From Dimorphilus gyrociliatus (Eukaryota; Annelida; Polychaeta; Dinophilidae), in NCBI GenBank assembly GCA_904063045.1, contig CAJFCJ010000007.1, positions 306,819 through 370,818 of the forward strand: DNA of 64,000 bases, in the 5' to 3' direction. Made by a program: the position numbers and the translations under genes. Every line of letters begins with the position of its first letter. Position 1 is the stretch's first letter. Below, piece after piece: positions 40,247-53,300 of the stretch. A model generated the notes under the pieces. That model was not told where the DNA came from. It made no database searches and saw only the letters and a list, made by a program, of their open reading frames with translations.

Positions 40247-43200
40247 ATGGAAGGTTCAATATTCATTTTACTAATTATCTACATGTTATCAGTCCAATCA
40301 ATGGGGTGAGTAGCCGAGTTATTTTTACATTATGCAATCAAAACAAACGAGCGTCCTTTTCTTTTTTATTGTCTAATTTTTTATTTCGTAGGGGCAGATT
40401 TGTAATTATAGAGCATCAGTAATTTCTATATCTATAGTACAAAAAATGTCATGATTAATTAGAGTTAAACATGTCAGATCTAATTTAAAAGGGGAATTTA
40501 CACGTATTTTAAACATCACGATTTCTTTCCCAGTGAGTTGTAAGACTCCTCTTTTATTGGTGGTGGAACTTTAGGTAACAGTCTTTGCTTTGGTAGCGCA
40601 TCCAGTTTGGGAGTATCATCTAGTACTCCGCTTTCGTAAGGTTGCGGATCAATAGGCCACATTTCTATAGAGTCTACTTCGGAAGCTTCACAATTCAAGT
40701 GTAAAATAGTTTCTTCTCCATTTGAATGTTTGATTCTCATACTAGTTCGACTAACGTTGGAGCTCAATGATTCCTTTGATCTAACTCTGATAATAGGTTT
40801 ACTGGTATCGCCATTGACTCTCTGCTGATCATTTAGATGCGTGTTTTCACTAAAGTCAGAGTCATTTCTTCTTCTCCTAAAAAGCAAATATCTACTGAAT
40901 AGGGATCATCATTTTACTAAATAACGCCTAACCTTTTGAGATATATAACACCAAATATGACAGCTAATACGATGACCAAAAGCGTAATGACGCATATTAC
41001 GATAATAGTAACTATTTTAAAGGAAAATTAAATTATTATATTCCACGTAATTCATAAAGAATATTAAAAAATGTATTACTCATTTTTCTGCTACTCTTCC
41101 CATCAGTTTTACCATCGGTTGGTATAATAATAGTTGTTGTTTTATCAGGATTCTTGCTATAATATTTAGGTAGCAAACTAATAGGATCTTCAGATATTTC
41201 CCTCAAAGATGGTGAGCTAAGTATCCTTTCAACTGTAATAGACCCATAAAGCCATTCGCATCCGACCAACATTATAGTAACGTTGTTTTGAGTGCTATTT
41301 TTCAGTTCTACATTCCCAAATATAGCATCGTTTCTCTTAGAAAATAAGATTTTTATCTGCTGTCCATTTAATGTGCCATATTTGCAATTTTGATTGAAAC
41401 CCAAGCCAGATTTCAAGTGAACTTTTATACTTAAGCGAATATGATTAAGTTTAAATTTTAGACATACAGAAGAGATGTTAACTTTCGGTACTATATTATA
41501 TGTTCCTTCATTTATATCAAAACACGGTAAATCCTCTCTTTCTAAAACCTTGGCTGTAAAATAGAAAAGAAAAAAAAAACGTATGAAAAGGGAACTAATA
41601 GAGACATACGGTAAATTAAATGGTAATAGATAGCAGATAAGAAAGAGTAGGAGAAATGAACTAAAAGTAGGACTAGATGTTTAACTAGAGTATAAAAAAT
41701 AATTTTACTTTAGTTGACATAGTTATTTTGCTTTGCTCATTTGAAAAACATTGACAACCTCGCCTAAGGAGAGAGTGTAACTATTGAGCAAACTAGAAAG
41801 AAGAAAGAATATAGATATATATCCAAGAAAGGAAACCTTACAAGCTTACATATGCGTCTAGTGTACCGTATGCAAACAATATCCTCGTTAATATGACTAT
41901 TATTTTTTGATCGATGATGCTAGTTCGATTGCAAACGATATTCTCTCGCCGTCTTCCCCCCATTTTATATTATTAGTAAAACCTATGTATTAGACGTAAA
42001 TTATAGCTGATGTGGAAAAAATCATTTAGGTACGGGGTTATATACTATGTTGACCAGACGTAGAACTCTAAGCTTATATACATATAAAATATTTATATAT
42101 TTACAATAAACTGTAAATATATATGTTTAAATACAAAATCATCACGTTTTTCAAAAGTCTGAGTTGGTAATTTTTACTTTATAAAACTACAACAAGCCAA
42201 AATAGTTAATGTATAAAAATCAAATAATAGATATTTATATTAAATTTCAATAGAAAATTTACACCTTAGAAAATTTAATTGTACCGGAAATTTGAAAAGG
42301 AACATGCATGATTTAGAGCTAAATTTTTTAAATGTACAAACCTTTAAGACATATATATTGGTAATAAATATAGCTGTGTAATAAATGCTGAGGTCTACTA
42401 ACGCCTGGGCAATCTTCTTTTTCAACCAATTTTATTTGGCATATTTTTCGACCTGTACAAGATCTTCTTAGATTATCTGCAATTAAGAGGGAAAAATAGA
42501 ATAAATGAATAATTTAAAGAGAAGAATAAGAATATTATAAATAATTTATATGTTAAACAATAATATTAATTAATTATATTTGTCTATATATTTATATATA
42601 TATATATATATCTTTATATATTAATATATTGATACACTAATGTGATACATATATATATATAATTTACACTATTTTTTCTAAACTTACTGTATTTAGTAGA
42701 TATACAACTATTCTCTTGTTTGTTATTAATTATATCCCGGAAGGATTCCAAAAGATCCTCTCTTGTCCTACTTTCGCATAACTTCTTTTGACCATCATAT
42801 ACAAATTTACTATCTTTTATAATAATTACCTCACCATCATTCTTACATTCTATAGTAGTAGTGGGAGGTGGACAGCATGTAAAGCAATCTATAATTTGTA
42901 GAACTATAATATATTATTACGAATAAATAAATCGTTACTTACCACTATCCATACTACATTCATTCTTATCGTCACAACTAACTACATTCCATAAACACAA
43001 AGTAAAGGTAATTATTAAATTCCTTGTTAGAAGCATTATCATGTACTTTTCACTCTCTTAAAATACAATAAAAAACCTAAATATTTTCAATTAAGAAGAT
43101 AAAACCATTGTACAAATAAGTTAAGCCATTTTCAGCAGTATGGCTGTATGCATACGATTCTTTATGTCTCTTGACTTTTCTGGATTTTTTATGAAATTTC

Positions 43201-46200
43201 AGTTTATGTTTTCTTTATTTGAGACCTTTTTGACTATTATTTCTACAGTTGAGTTCTTTTTCTAAATAAAAACAGGCCTCGACGCTTATCACTAATATTA
43301 ACGCACATTTCTTTTGTTATGATAAATACAACCGTACAATACTATTGCTACATAGGCCTAATGATTTTCGATGCAAAATTCGTTTCAGAAAATGTTTTCC
43401 CTTTTAGTTTTATAGATTTACGAGGAAATACCTCCTTTTTCACATCAATTGTGTATTTTAACCACGAATTTGGGGTAGTTAAGGGGATTTAGATCTTATT
43501 AACTTCTATCTGAAAGAAAAGGTGCTCCCAATTCCCTTTATGCATCTTTCCTCTTTAACCGTTTTGATTATTTGCCTTTAAGTAATGCACCATTGGATTT
43601 TTTTCCAGCTATAGTCCTTATTCCACCGCTTGTCAGAGATCGCCGGATGATCATCAAATATCGGAAGAGAGTCGGCTAATTAAATGCTTAGAAAAACGCT
43701 ATCAGAAAGTTACTACTCTTGCAAGGCCAGTTCAATCGTCGAAAGCAAGCGTAGTTGTACACTTTGGATTATCGCTAATTCAAATATTGGACTTTGATGA
43801 AAAGAAACAAATTATAACAACTAGTATATGGAAGAATTACGTTTGGAGGGATCAAGTTCTTTCATGGAACCCGATCGACTTTGGTGGCGTTGAGCACATC
43901 AGACTAAAAGCATCTAGTTTATGGTCACCGGATATTGTTCTCTATAATAAGTTAGTTCTATTAATTTTAAAAGTATATTTTGCTACAACACCTTATATCC
44001 TTTAGTTTAACAAAATTAAAACCGAATAAGGTCAATTCCATTTTGATTACAAATTATATTTAATACTTAAGACGTTTTATAACATTCTAACAACCAATAC
44101 ACAAGTACAAAGATTCTATCTAGAATAGCGGTTTTTTTATTAAGTTATACGTAGTATTCTACTTTAATACACAAATTATCAGACTTTACTTAGGAAAAAA
44201 GATTTGAGAACTTTATTTAAAAGAAGACTACAGAATTTACGTTTCTTTCAAGAGTAAAGAGACTAAAAGGGCAAAAGAAAAAAGGATTAGTCTTCTTGAA
44301 AAGGAACAAAATTTAGAATCCTCACTTTCTTTTAATAGCGTTCTTTTTTATTTTTATACGATTCTCTGCTTAAATTCTCTGCTGAGACGTCAGTAAAATT
44401 AACTAATTTACACCTATAGATTATCATATACAATATATTCTATCAAGTAAATCAACCTAAATATATTGGAATATACTAATATGTATACGTATATAAAGAG
44501 CTTCTTGGTCATTTTATCCATCATTGATTTCTTTATAAATCTAATTCCAATAGAAGAAAAGGTAGAGAAGCGTAGCTTAGCTTGATTCATCTTTTTCTAA
44601 TAGGAAGAGGAGAAAGTAAAATAAAATTCTAGATTATAGTCTTGGGTTTCATGCGAATCATTTAAAATTCTTTTCTCCTCTTTGTCTAGTGCCGACGAGC
44701 AAATTAAAGAGCATGAAGAACTAGTGGCCGTTTACTTCAATGGAACTGTCAAATGGATTCCGCCTGCCATCTTTAGGTCTTCCTGTGAGATTGATATGCG
44801 AAATTTTCCTTTCGATGAGCAGGTTCAGAAATTTGACTCGGAAGGAAAGATATAGATTCCTAATTAAATAATTATCCTCTTTTTATTCCAGATTTGCGAG
44901 TTTAAGTTTGGATCATGGACTTTTGATGAAAATAAATTAGATCTTCGCTTGTCTAATGACACAGATAAAATAGACCTAAGGGAATATGTTCACAGTTCTG
45001 AATGGGAGGTTTCATGGACGTCTGCCAAACGACAGGTATTATTTTCATTGTTGTTTAGCTTTAATGAACAATAGTAGCAATAAGAATCATACACGTACTG
45101 TATTTAATTAATCGTGTTTCAAGAACTTAACACAATGATCAATTCATAAATGTATAACAAAGTTTACTTAGTTTTCTTTGAGTTTAATGACCTACTTAAA
45201 GCAAAAATTATGCTAGCTACAAAACTGTTAAATGTAAAGATAAAACTATTCAAGGTGGAGATTAGCAAGGATTATTGTATTCTTGAATATTACTGGTTAA
45301 TTTTCATAAAAGAATTACAATCTTCCTTATACTGTATAAAAACTTTTAATCGCTTTATCTAAAATTCCCATCTATGCATAATATCGAAAGCACATTACAC
45401 TTTTTCAGATTCGTAAATATCAGTTCTTTGATGACGATCCCTACCCCGAACTCATATTTACCTTAAAAATAAGACGTCAATCAACATTTTACGTTCTTCT
45501 GCTGGTTCTACCCTGTGTGCTTTTATCATGTTTAACATTAGTTCTCTTTTGGATTCCTGCTAACAGACCAGATAGAACTGCAGTAGGTTAGTTACTAATT
45601 GTTCTTACCTTTTGATTAATTGCTTCTTCAAGATATAATTTCTATGTATAGGTATGAGCGTTTTCTCATCATTTTTCATCTTACTTCTTATTCTTGTTCA
45701 ATCATCTCCACCTACATCAGCTTCAATTTCATTACTTGGTTAGTATTACACGGATATTTGTAAGCATTTTATGAAATTAAAATTGATTTTCACTTAATAG
45801 GCATTTATTTTTGTATAAATATGGTTCTTATTGCTCTCTCTACAATTTTATCTGTGATCGTCATTAACCTAAGACGTAGGGCGTTCTCTCATTATGCTCC
45901 CAAATGGTTACTCTCGGTTGGTTATTTTTTTCCATACTTATTCTATTATACAAATCATAGTAATCACATTAAACGATATTAGGAAAAGCTCGATATAATT
46001 GCACGATTACTTTTGGCATCTGACGTTTTGAGTATTGTACCAAATTCCCCGAGATCATCCAAGTGTAAGTTAAGAAGACTCGGATCAAAACGAGCGAGCA
46101 AAATAAACGAGAAGCATAATTTAGAAACTTCGGACGATAGCGATGATCAGTATGAGAATGCTGATTTGTATGGCGAAGACACTGAAAGAGAGGATTCAGC

Positions 46201-46333
46201 TAAATGTTCTTGTTTGAAGAAGAAAATAGCCAGAAGATGGTTACTCGTTTCGTCAATTCTCGATAGAATTTTCTTTGTAACCTATTTCTGTACGATTTTA
46301 CTTGCTTTAGCTTTTGTGTTTCCTCGGAATTGA
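40247..46333 (+). CDS. Nicotinic acetylcholine receptor subunit, non-alpha type
   Basis: Eight exons: 40247-40305, 43609-43950, 44690-44822, 44892-45035, 45409-45586, 45652-45738, 45801-45916 and 45983-46333; 469 residues in phase. Exon 1 encodes a signal peptide ([18 protein letters not shown]) with a GTGAGT donor in phase 2, exactly what exon 2 needs; the 3.3-kb intron between them contains a whole minus-strand gene. The body has loop [10 protein letters not shown], a 13-residue Cys-loop ([15 protein letters not shown]), SWTFDENK, four membrane helices and a longer acidic M3-M4 loop. The loop-C region reads [14 protein letters not shown] with no vicinal cysteines, so it is non-alpha. The exon encoding M2 is 87 bases with the same phase as in the gene just upstream, so the two are likely tandem duplicates. 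Exon 1 is the least certain part. AATAAA lies at 46623-46628. Confidence 0.88.
40516..43042 (-). CDS. SUEL-lectin single-pass membrane protein, nested in receptor intron
   Basis: Six minus-strand exons: 43042-42943, 42888-42688, 42476-42342, 41553-41080, 41011-40933 and 40876-40516; 449 residues, phases all agree. Signal peptide [22 protein letters not shown]. Residues about 45-145 fit a galactose-binding (SUEL/rhamnose-binding) lectin domain: [17 protein letters not shown] at its start, then [15 protein letters not shown] and the closing YYQYIC. The extracellular middle (about 146-300) has spaced cysteines and N-glycosylation sequons but no fold that I recognise. A membrane helix follows ([20 protein letters not shown]), then a basic stop-transfer RRRR and a tail of about 120 residues with PKVPPP. 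Layout recalls EVA-1-type guidance receptors or latrophilin lectin modules, but only one SUEL domain is clear. The whole gene lies inside intron 1 of the non-alpha nicotinic receptor gene, on the opposite strand. Confidence 0.82.
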
Positions 46334-47309
46334 TATATTCGTATATGTCTTTTTTCTTTTATTAAACTCTTTACTAAATTCATATTTGTATCTCATTTCT
46401 ATTAAAGTCTCTAAGTGCACATAAGATGTAACTATTTTCTCTATATTTAACTAATTTTCAATGTAGAATACAGCCAGAATTTTCTCATATTGCTTTTATC
46501 TGCCCTCTCTCTCTCTGCCGTTGTGCTTTTTCTAGCTCATTTTTTCCCTTTCTCTCTCTACCTTTCTTTCTTTCATTCTCTTTATTTTCAGTACAGGTAT
46601 ATACTTTTTTAGTGTATAAAACAATAAATGCATATACATCAAAGTTGAAAAACTACGAAAATAATGACAAAAAGATCAAAATAACTTTTTTTTTATAACA
46701 AAACAAAAATAAAAATAAAGGTAACACGCTTAGAAAGAGAATTTATAAGAACATTATAGAATTTCACCCACTAGATGTCGTATAATCGAATTATATGTTA
46801 TCTGATGAATCTAAAGCCCTTATAATTACTATTTTATTTAGCTAGGACATTGGTCTTTAATTATATTATAAAAAACAAACTACTCTTAAAACGAGTTTAT
46901 GTTGTCAGCATTTAAAAAAGAATTCTATTATTAGGTGACCTCTATTTCAAGAACTTCAAACTTTTTATTTTTACTGTTAAAATTGTTTATTACAGTTATT
47001 TTCTCACAGTTTTCCCTAATTTGCATTCACGTCAAACGAGACAAAAAGGATAGAGTTCAATAAAAATTTCCCTAAGCCGTCTATCGTTAGCTTTGCTAAA
47101 TATGAAAAGACTTCATTTATCTTAATCATAGATCATAGGTTCTGGATTAATGTAGAATAAAACTAACAAATCCTACCAATGTTTATTGTTAATAAAGGAA
47201 CATTATGGTTTGATCTGAATGGTGATTGGCTAAAACGCCCTTCGAGATTACCATATTAATTGAGAACTTTAACATTTTCCCTTAGATTTAGTAGTCACGT
47301 CTAAGAGGC
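46334..47309. other. Intergenic region before fibrocystin-L
   Basis: About 1 kb, no coding signal. It contains a CT-rich tract (46504-46580), the poly(A) signal of the receptor gene at 46623-46628 and, near 47223, an inverted CCAAT box (ATTGG) about 85 bases before the next ATG. Confidence 0.45.
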
Positions 47310-50300
47310 ATGACAAAAACTTTTCAAAACCTCTTGATACTTTTTCTAATAGGTGATTTTTTCTTCTTTTATTTTAAATTTATCTTTTTTCAAACTATCA
47401 GTTCTATATAGTTATTTTGTAATTCATCCTTTTCAGGAGTATCAAATGGATCTATTTCCTCGCTTTTACCATCTGGTGATCAAGATTTGGTTGTAGCAAG
47501 AATTAATCATTTTAGAAGAAATGCAGGATCATCTGATATGCAAAAAATTGCCTGGGATGGAGATTTAGCAAGTTCCGCTCAAGAACAAGCCAACCGTTGT
47601 TCTGAAATACAAGATTCAAAAGTATTTGCCTTTTCTTCAATTTCTTCAGTTGAAAATGCTGTGAAGGCATGGTTTGATGAAAAAGGAAATTTTGATGGAA
47701 ATTCTTGCAATTGCCGAGTAGGAGCAAAATGTCAAAATTATATTAAAGTTACAACAGCAAAAACCGTAAAAGTTGGCTGTGGTAGACAAACATGCTCTAA
47801 TTTATATGAAGATAGCACAAGAACCTCAGTCATAAAGAATAATGTCGAGTTTCTTGTTTGTAAATTTGAAAAACCGTAAGTTAAAAAAGTTACAAGCAAT
47901 GCACTTTGTGAGCAATTTCTTTAATATTTTTTTTACTTTAGAGCTATAGAGAATAATTGTCCCTTTAAAAAGGGAAAAGAATGCTCAGAATGTCCAAGCG
48001 GAAGGGAGAGATGCGTTGAGAAGTTATGTCAAGGTAAATTGAAAAGAATAAATGCAATTTTTAAATTTAATATGTTTTTTGAAAACAAGCTTACATTATT
48101 TGCTTATTTCAGCGTCCTGCGCAAAAGGAGAAGAGGGTGAAGGCTGCCGTTAGTAAAATTTATTGACATATTCATCGTTGTTTATTGATCAATAGAACGT
48201 GATAATCACTAAGGATCTGTAATTTTTGGATTTATCCTATTGTTCCTAATCCTAGTAATCCATTAATAACCAACTAACTATTTAATGTAAATAATCCTTG
48301 CATAATTATTACAGGATTAGTTAACATTTTGCGTTGCCTAAACAAAAAGAAAAATCTTATTCATTATTTTGAAATGTATTCAATAGCGTTACTTTCATTG
48401 TATTTAATTCTTTTTCATAGACATCGAACCAAAAGTTACACATATTCAACCGCAAAAAGGTTCTTTAAATGGTGGAACACGAATTACGATTTTTGGAAAA
48501 GGTCCATATTTAATATTTTTTTTTTCCAAATTTGATAAATATGTTATCAATTATCTCTTATTTATAGGGTTTTCCCAGGATCGATTCAATTTTGGTGCAA
48601 ATAGAGAATCGTTAGGTAATAAAGTGACTCTAATATCTGCAGTGGGAAGCCATACTTGCGATATTCATATTGATGGCTGTACCGAATTTCAAATTACTTG
48701 CTATACTAGGTTGTTTTATAAAATATGTATATATATACAGTGTATATGCACATTTCATTTTTTATTGTCTATTAGAAAAATGCCCGCCGGAAGTTATTTT
48801 GTACGTATCGAGGTTGATGGAAAAGCAGTAACTGATGAAAATCACTGTGGAGATGCTGATGCTTCAGGTTTGCTTATAAATTAGATTTTAGATCACGTAT
48901 GTTAGTTAGCTATATAAAAATTAAAATTATAAATATCTTGCAAGAGATTACTTTTAGTCTCGTCATTGAAGCAACTTTTTCTTACTAGACATACATTTAT
49001 ACGTTTTAAATTACTTATTTATAAGGACTACTTCAGGGATTTAGCTTAGCTCATAATAATAAGAAATAGAAAAAACATTTTGTTAATTTTTACTAATCTC
49101 CGTTACAAAAGGAGCTGCATTTTAAGTATGATAAAAGACATTTTGAATGTGTATTATGTCATAAGTTCTAAGAATACTCTAAATTCTGTTCTAGTTTATT
49201 CTGAATTAATCATTTTCGATTTTCACAGACTGCAAATTTACAACTCTTCAAGATAAAACACCAACAATAGAGTCAATAGAGAGACATACACAAACACCTC
49301 GTCAATTTATTAAGATGAGAGGTGTCATTGGTACAGCTTATAGAGGAAGTACTATACTTACCGAGAATAGTACAAATGGCGAAACCGATAGATTTACTAG
49401 AATGTGGGCATGCGGGCGCGAATGTATTATGGAAAATGAAAACGGCGATGTGTTAGTTTTTATTCAGAGCTTATTTATAAAATATTAATAAAATAATCTA
49501 TTATTATACTTGTAGCCATAAATTAGAATTAGATGGTGATGGAACAGGCAAATATGGCTCGGTTTGGTGTGAACACCAAGGGAATTTTGTCGGTTTGTAG
49601 ACTTAATAAAGTGTTTTAATTTTCTATATGTATTTTATACTTAAATTAGGACTTTGTAATGTAAGTTCACTGATTGAAGGAAGTTGGGGAAGATCTCTAA
49701 CCAAGACACACTTGTTGAGGGTTTCTCATGATGATAGAATTTATACTCTTCAAACCTATGCTGTAATAGAGAGTATCTCCCCAAATGAGGGATCTGAATC
49801 GGGTTCAACCTATATTACTATATCTGGAAACTATTTTGATCCAAAAACATCAAGTGTTAAAGTTAGTGATGAAAATTGTGCCATCGTTAGCATTACTAAT
49901 AATGAGATTATTTGTAAAACGTCACCAAAACCTGCTTCCTTACCATCTAAATTCCCCGGAAATCGGGGTCTACTCAGAAGCACTTGGGAAGGAGAAAATA
50001 AAAATTTTGCTAATTTAGATGATATAGACTCTCTCTCAAACCCAACATATACCAACTGGACAGATGAAACTTATTATAAAGAAATTGAAAAAAATACATA
50101 TGTTACTAAAACGGTTGGTTATTTCATAGCCCCTGCAGACTCTGACTATGTTCTCAAAGCCAAAGGGGACGATTTTCTTAAAGTTTATCTTAGTAAAGAT
50201 GACACAGATCCTTCATCCCTGGTGAGTAAATTATCTTCATTAATACTACTCACGACTCGTGAATAACGTTCTTTCTTTTAGGAATTAATGTCCCAAGTTG

Positions 50301-53300
50301 TGACAGCAACAGACAGTTTCAATACAAATCCAGAGCAAATTAGCTCGAAATTTACATTAGAGAAGGGTAAAGCTTACGCTATCAAAATAGTTCATGCCGA
50401 AGGCAGTTCAGCGGCTAAAATTGCTGTTGGAATTCACTCTATGAGTACGGTTTTTAACGAAGGTCAAAATGCCTGGGCAAAAGACGAAGTCCAAATTATA
50501 AAAACAACAAGTACTGTCCGACCCGAAATACAGACATTAGATATGTCTAGTTTCCCAGCTTCTCAAACTGCAACTTCCGAAGTTCAATCTTGTGTAATTG
50601 ACATATCATCCGAAGAAATTCCTTTCAGATTAAAGTACAATAATTTACCAACAGGTAAGAGTTTATTAATAATCTCTAAATAGAAGAGTATTAATTTTTC
50701 TTTCATATCTTTTTTATAGAACTTTTATCAAAGCTCTCAACTGCAAACGATGTGAAAAATAAACTTAAGAAATTGTCGACAATTGCAGCCGAAAATATAA
50801 ATCTTGATGTAACTGTTGCTAGTGACGCTACCACGTTTACTATAACTGTCACATTTAATTCTGAATTGGGTTCTCATCCACAATTGGAATTGGTCACGGC
50901 ACCGGAGTATTCAGGAAATGTATCAATGGTTGTAACAAAAACAACAGCGGGAGTATCAGGAAATGAAAAATTTAGATTACAATATGCCGATCAAGTGTCT
51001 CCTGTAATACCTGTTGGAGCGAACGCAGAGAAGGTGAATAGATTAAAAACTAATCTCTTTCTTACTATAACAAAGACAAATCCCTAAAATTAGGTTAAAG
51101 AGGCCGTTGAAACTCTATTTTCTGTTAAATGTTCCAAGAAACTTACAGAAAATTCAGCCTTAGAATTTGATGAGTTTGAAAGTTCAAGTGAGTCAGCTGA
51201 AGTCGTACCATTTTGTGGCAGACGATCTAGAAAGAACCCCTATATATTATTTTCTTCGACAAAAAGACCTATATCAATTAACAGCAATCCTATTGTAAGT
51301 CATATATCGAAAATATTTGAATTTTTAGACAATAATTAAAACTCTATGTTTTACAGTTCTGTACTGCTTATAAAGGAAACTTTTTATCAAGACTTCAGGT
51401 TAAATACATTTACCCAGACAATGGTAAATCCTCAACACGATTTAGAAATATAAAATTTGATTTGAGTGATAATAGCGGAAAGTAATTAGCGTTTTATCTT
51501 AATAATATATCAATGATTAAGTTATGAGATATTATTATAATATCCATTTTAATCTTTTTTCAGTTGGAACTATAATTGCGTAAACATATTAGAGTATCTT
51601 AAGGCTAGACACATTGGCGTCACTATATTTAGAGCGCAGCTAATTCGCATTAATCCTATGGATTCTGAATCATATATTGATATTCCTTATCTTGGTCCAG
51701 AAAAACCAGCTGGTGAAGAAAATCGTAAGTTTGACTTAACTACTATTGGCTACTTTTTAGAGCAATAAATAATAATTCTGTAATTTTATAGCTACAAATT
51801 TAAGAGGAGTTCCAGCCTTCGTTGCTGATGAAGTAACAGTCAATGAAACTGCTTCAGGAATTTACGAGATATCAATTATGCCTCGCAATTGCTTCAATAA
51901 TTTACAATTATTATCTGTGGCCAGCGCAGCCCCTGCAGATTTCACAGTTACACAGGAACAAGCTGCTGGCGTTCCTCCCTCAGGTGAATTCACAATCAGC
52001 TGGGATGGAAAGACCACAGGTAGGCGAAATATAAATCTAGTATTAAAAATTCAATAGCTGAGAACAAATTAAAATAACAACTATATCTTGTTTTTAGTTG
52101 TTAAGGCTGACTACACTGAAAGAGAAATGAATGATCAATTAGAAACTTTAAGTGGTATTCAAGATGTAAAAGTTACAAGAACAGGCAAATGTAGTGGCTA
52201 CGAATGGAGAGTACAATTCCTTACTTATCATGGAGATGCCCCAGATATGACTGTTTGTAAAATATTCCATATTTACCATAATTATATTAATTTATTTTAA
52301 AGATATCGGACCATTCAAGTTTACAAGGTACGGACGCAGCTGCTAGTATAGTACAGGGAAGGAATGGAGGTATTTTTTACTACCCTATCCCAGGTGATAT
52401 GCTTAGGACAATGCATGATCTACCTCAAGTAATTATAAACTTATTGAATTTCTATGCTTTAATCTTGATTTAATTTTTAAATGAAGACTTTATGGAATAT
52501 ATTTTTCAGGTGACAGTCGATGTGAATAATGTTCCTTCAAGATGTGCAGGAAATTGCGACTTTCAATGGAGTAGCGCGATAAATCCAACAGCTTCGGGTA
52601 TTACTCCCACAACAGGCACATCCGGAACAGCAGTTACCATTGCTGGCACTGGTTTTTCAACCACTCCATCTATGAATGTCGTCCTCATTGGTGATTCAGA
52701 ATGCTCTATCACAACATCAACAGAAACCGAGATACAGTGTACAGTAGCTGATGGTGCACTTGGTAGCCAAGATGTTCAAGTTATTGTTAAAGATAAAGGC
52801 CTTGCGACTTCATCTATGATCTTTGATTATACTGCAGCTGTTTCAAGTATTTCTCCTACAAGTGGAAGTATCGGTGGAGGTTTAGTATTGACTGTCACCG
52901 GAAAAGGCTTTCAAGATGGAGACATTGTTAAAATAGGAGCAGTAGAATGTCCTGGTATAGCCTTGACTTTCTCGACAATAACGTGTAAAGTACCTGCCAG
53001 AGCTGTAAGTAACAATTAAACAACTTTTCTAAATAAGTATATAAACATTATTGTTTTATTAAATAGGCAGGAGCTGGCCAGGAAACTGTTACAGTGGAAA
53101 ATAGTGGCTCTCCAATAACAGGTAGCGCAACTTTCGACTATACTGAAGCCGATTCAATATTAATAACTGCCATTGACCTAACACAGGCAAATGCCTTTGG
53201 TAAGAAAATATTTTATACTTTTAAGAATATACTCAAAAATTGACTGTCACTTAAATTTAGGAGGCGAAGAGGTTACAATTGATTCAACAGTTGGACCCTT

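Noticed and set aside
43361-43500. Open frames before exon 2 of the non-alpha nicotinic gene as its first exon
   Set aside because: No signal peptide and no phase 2 donor; the exon at 40247 meets both needs.
48329-48535. Hydrophobic frame MYSIALLSLYLILF just before the first IPT exon, a possible signal peptide for fibrocystin-L
   Set aside because: It reads into the IPT exon in the wrong frame, and any donor would leave an intron of about 20 nt in the wrong phase.
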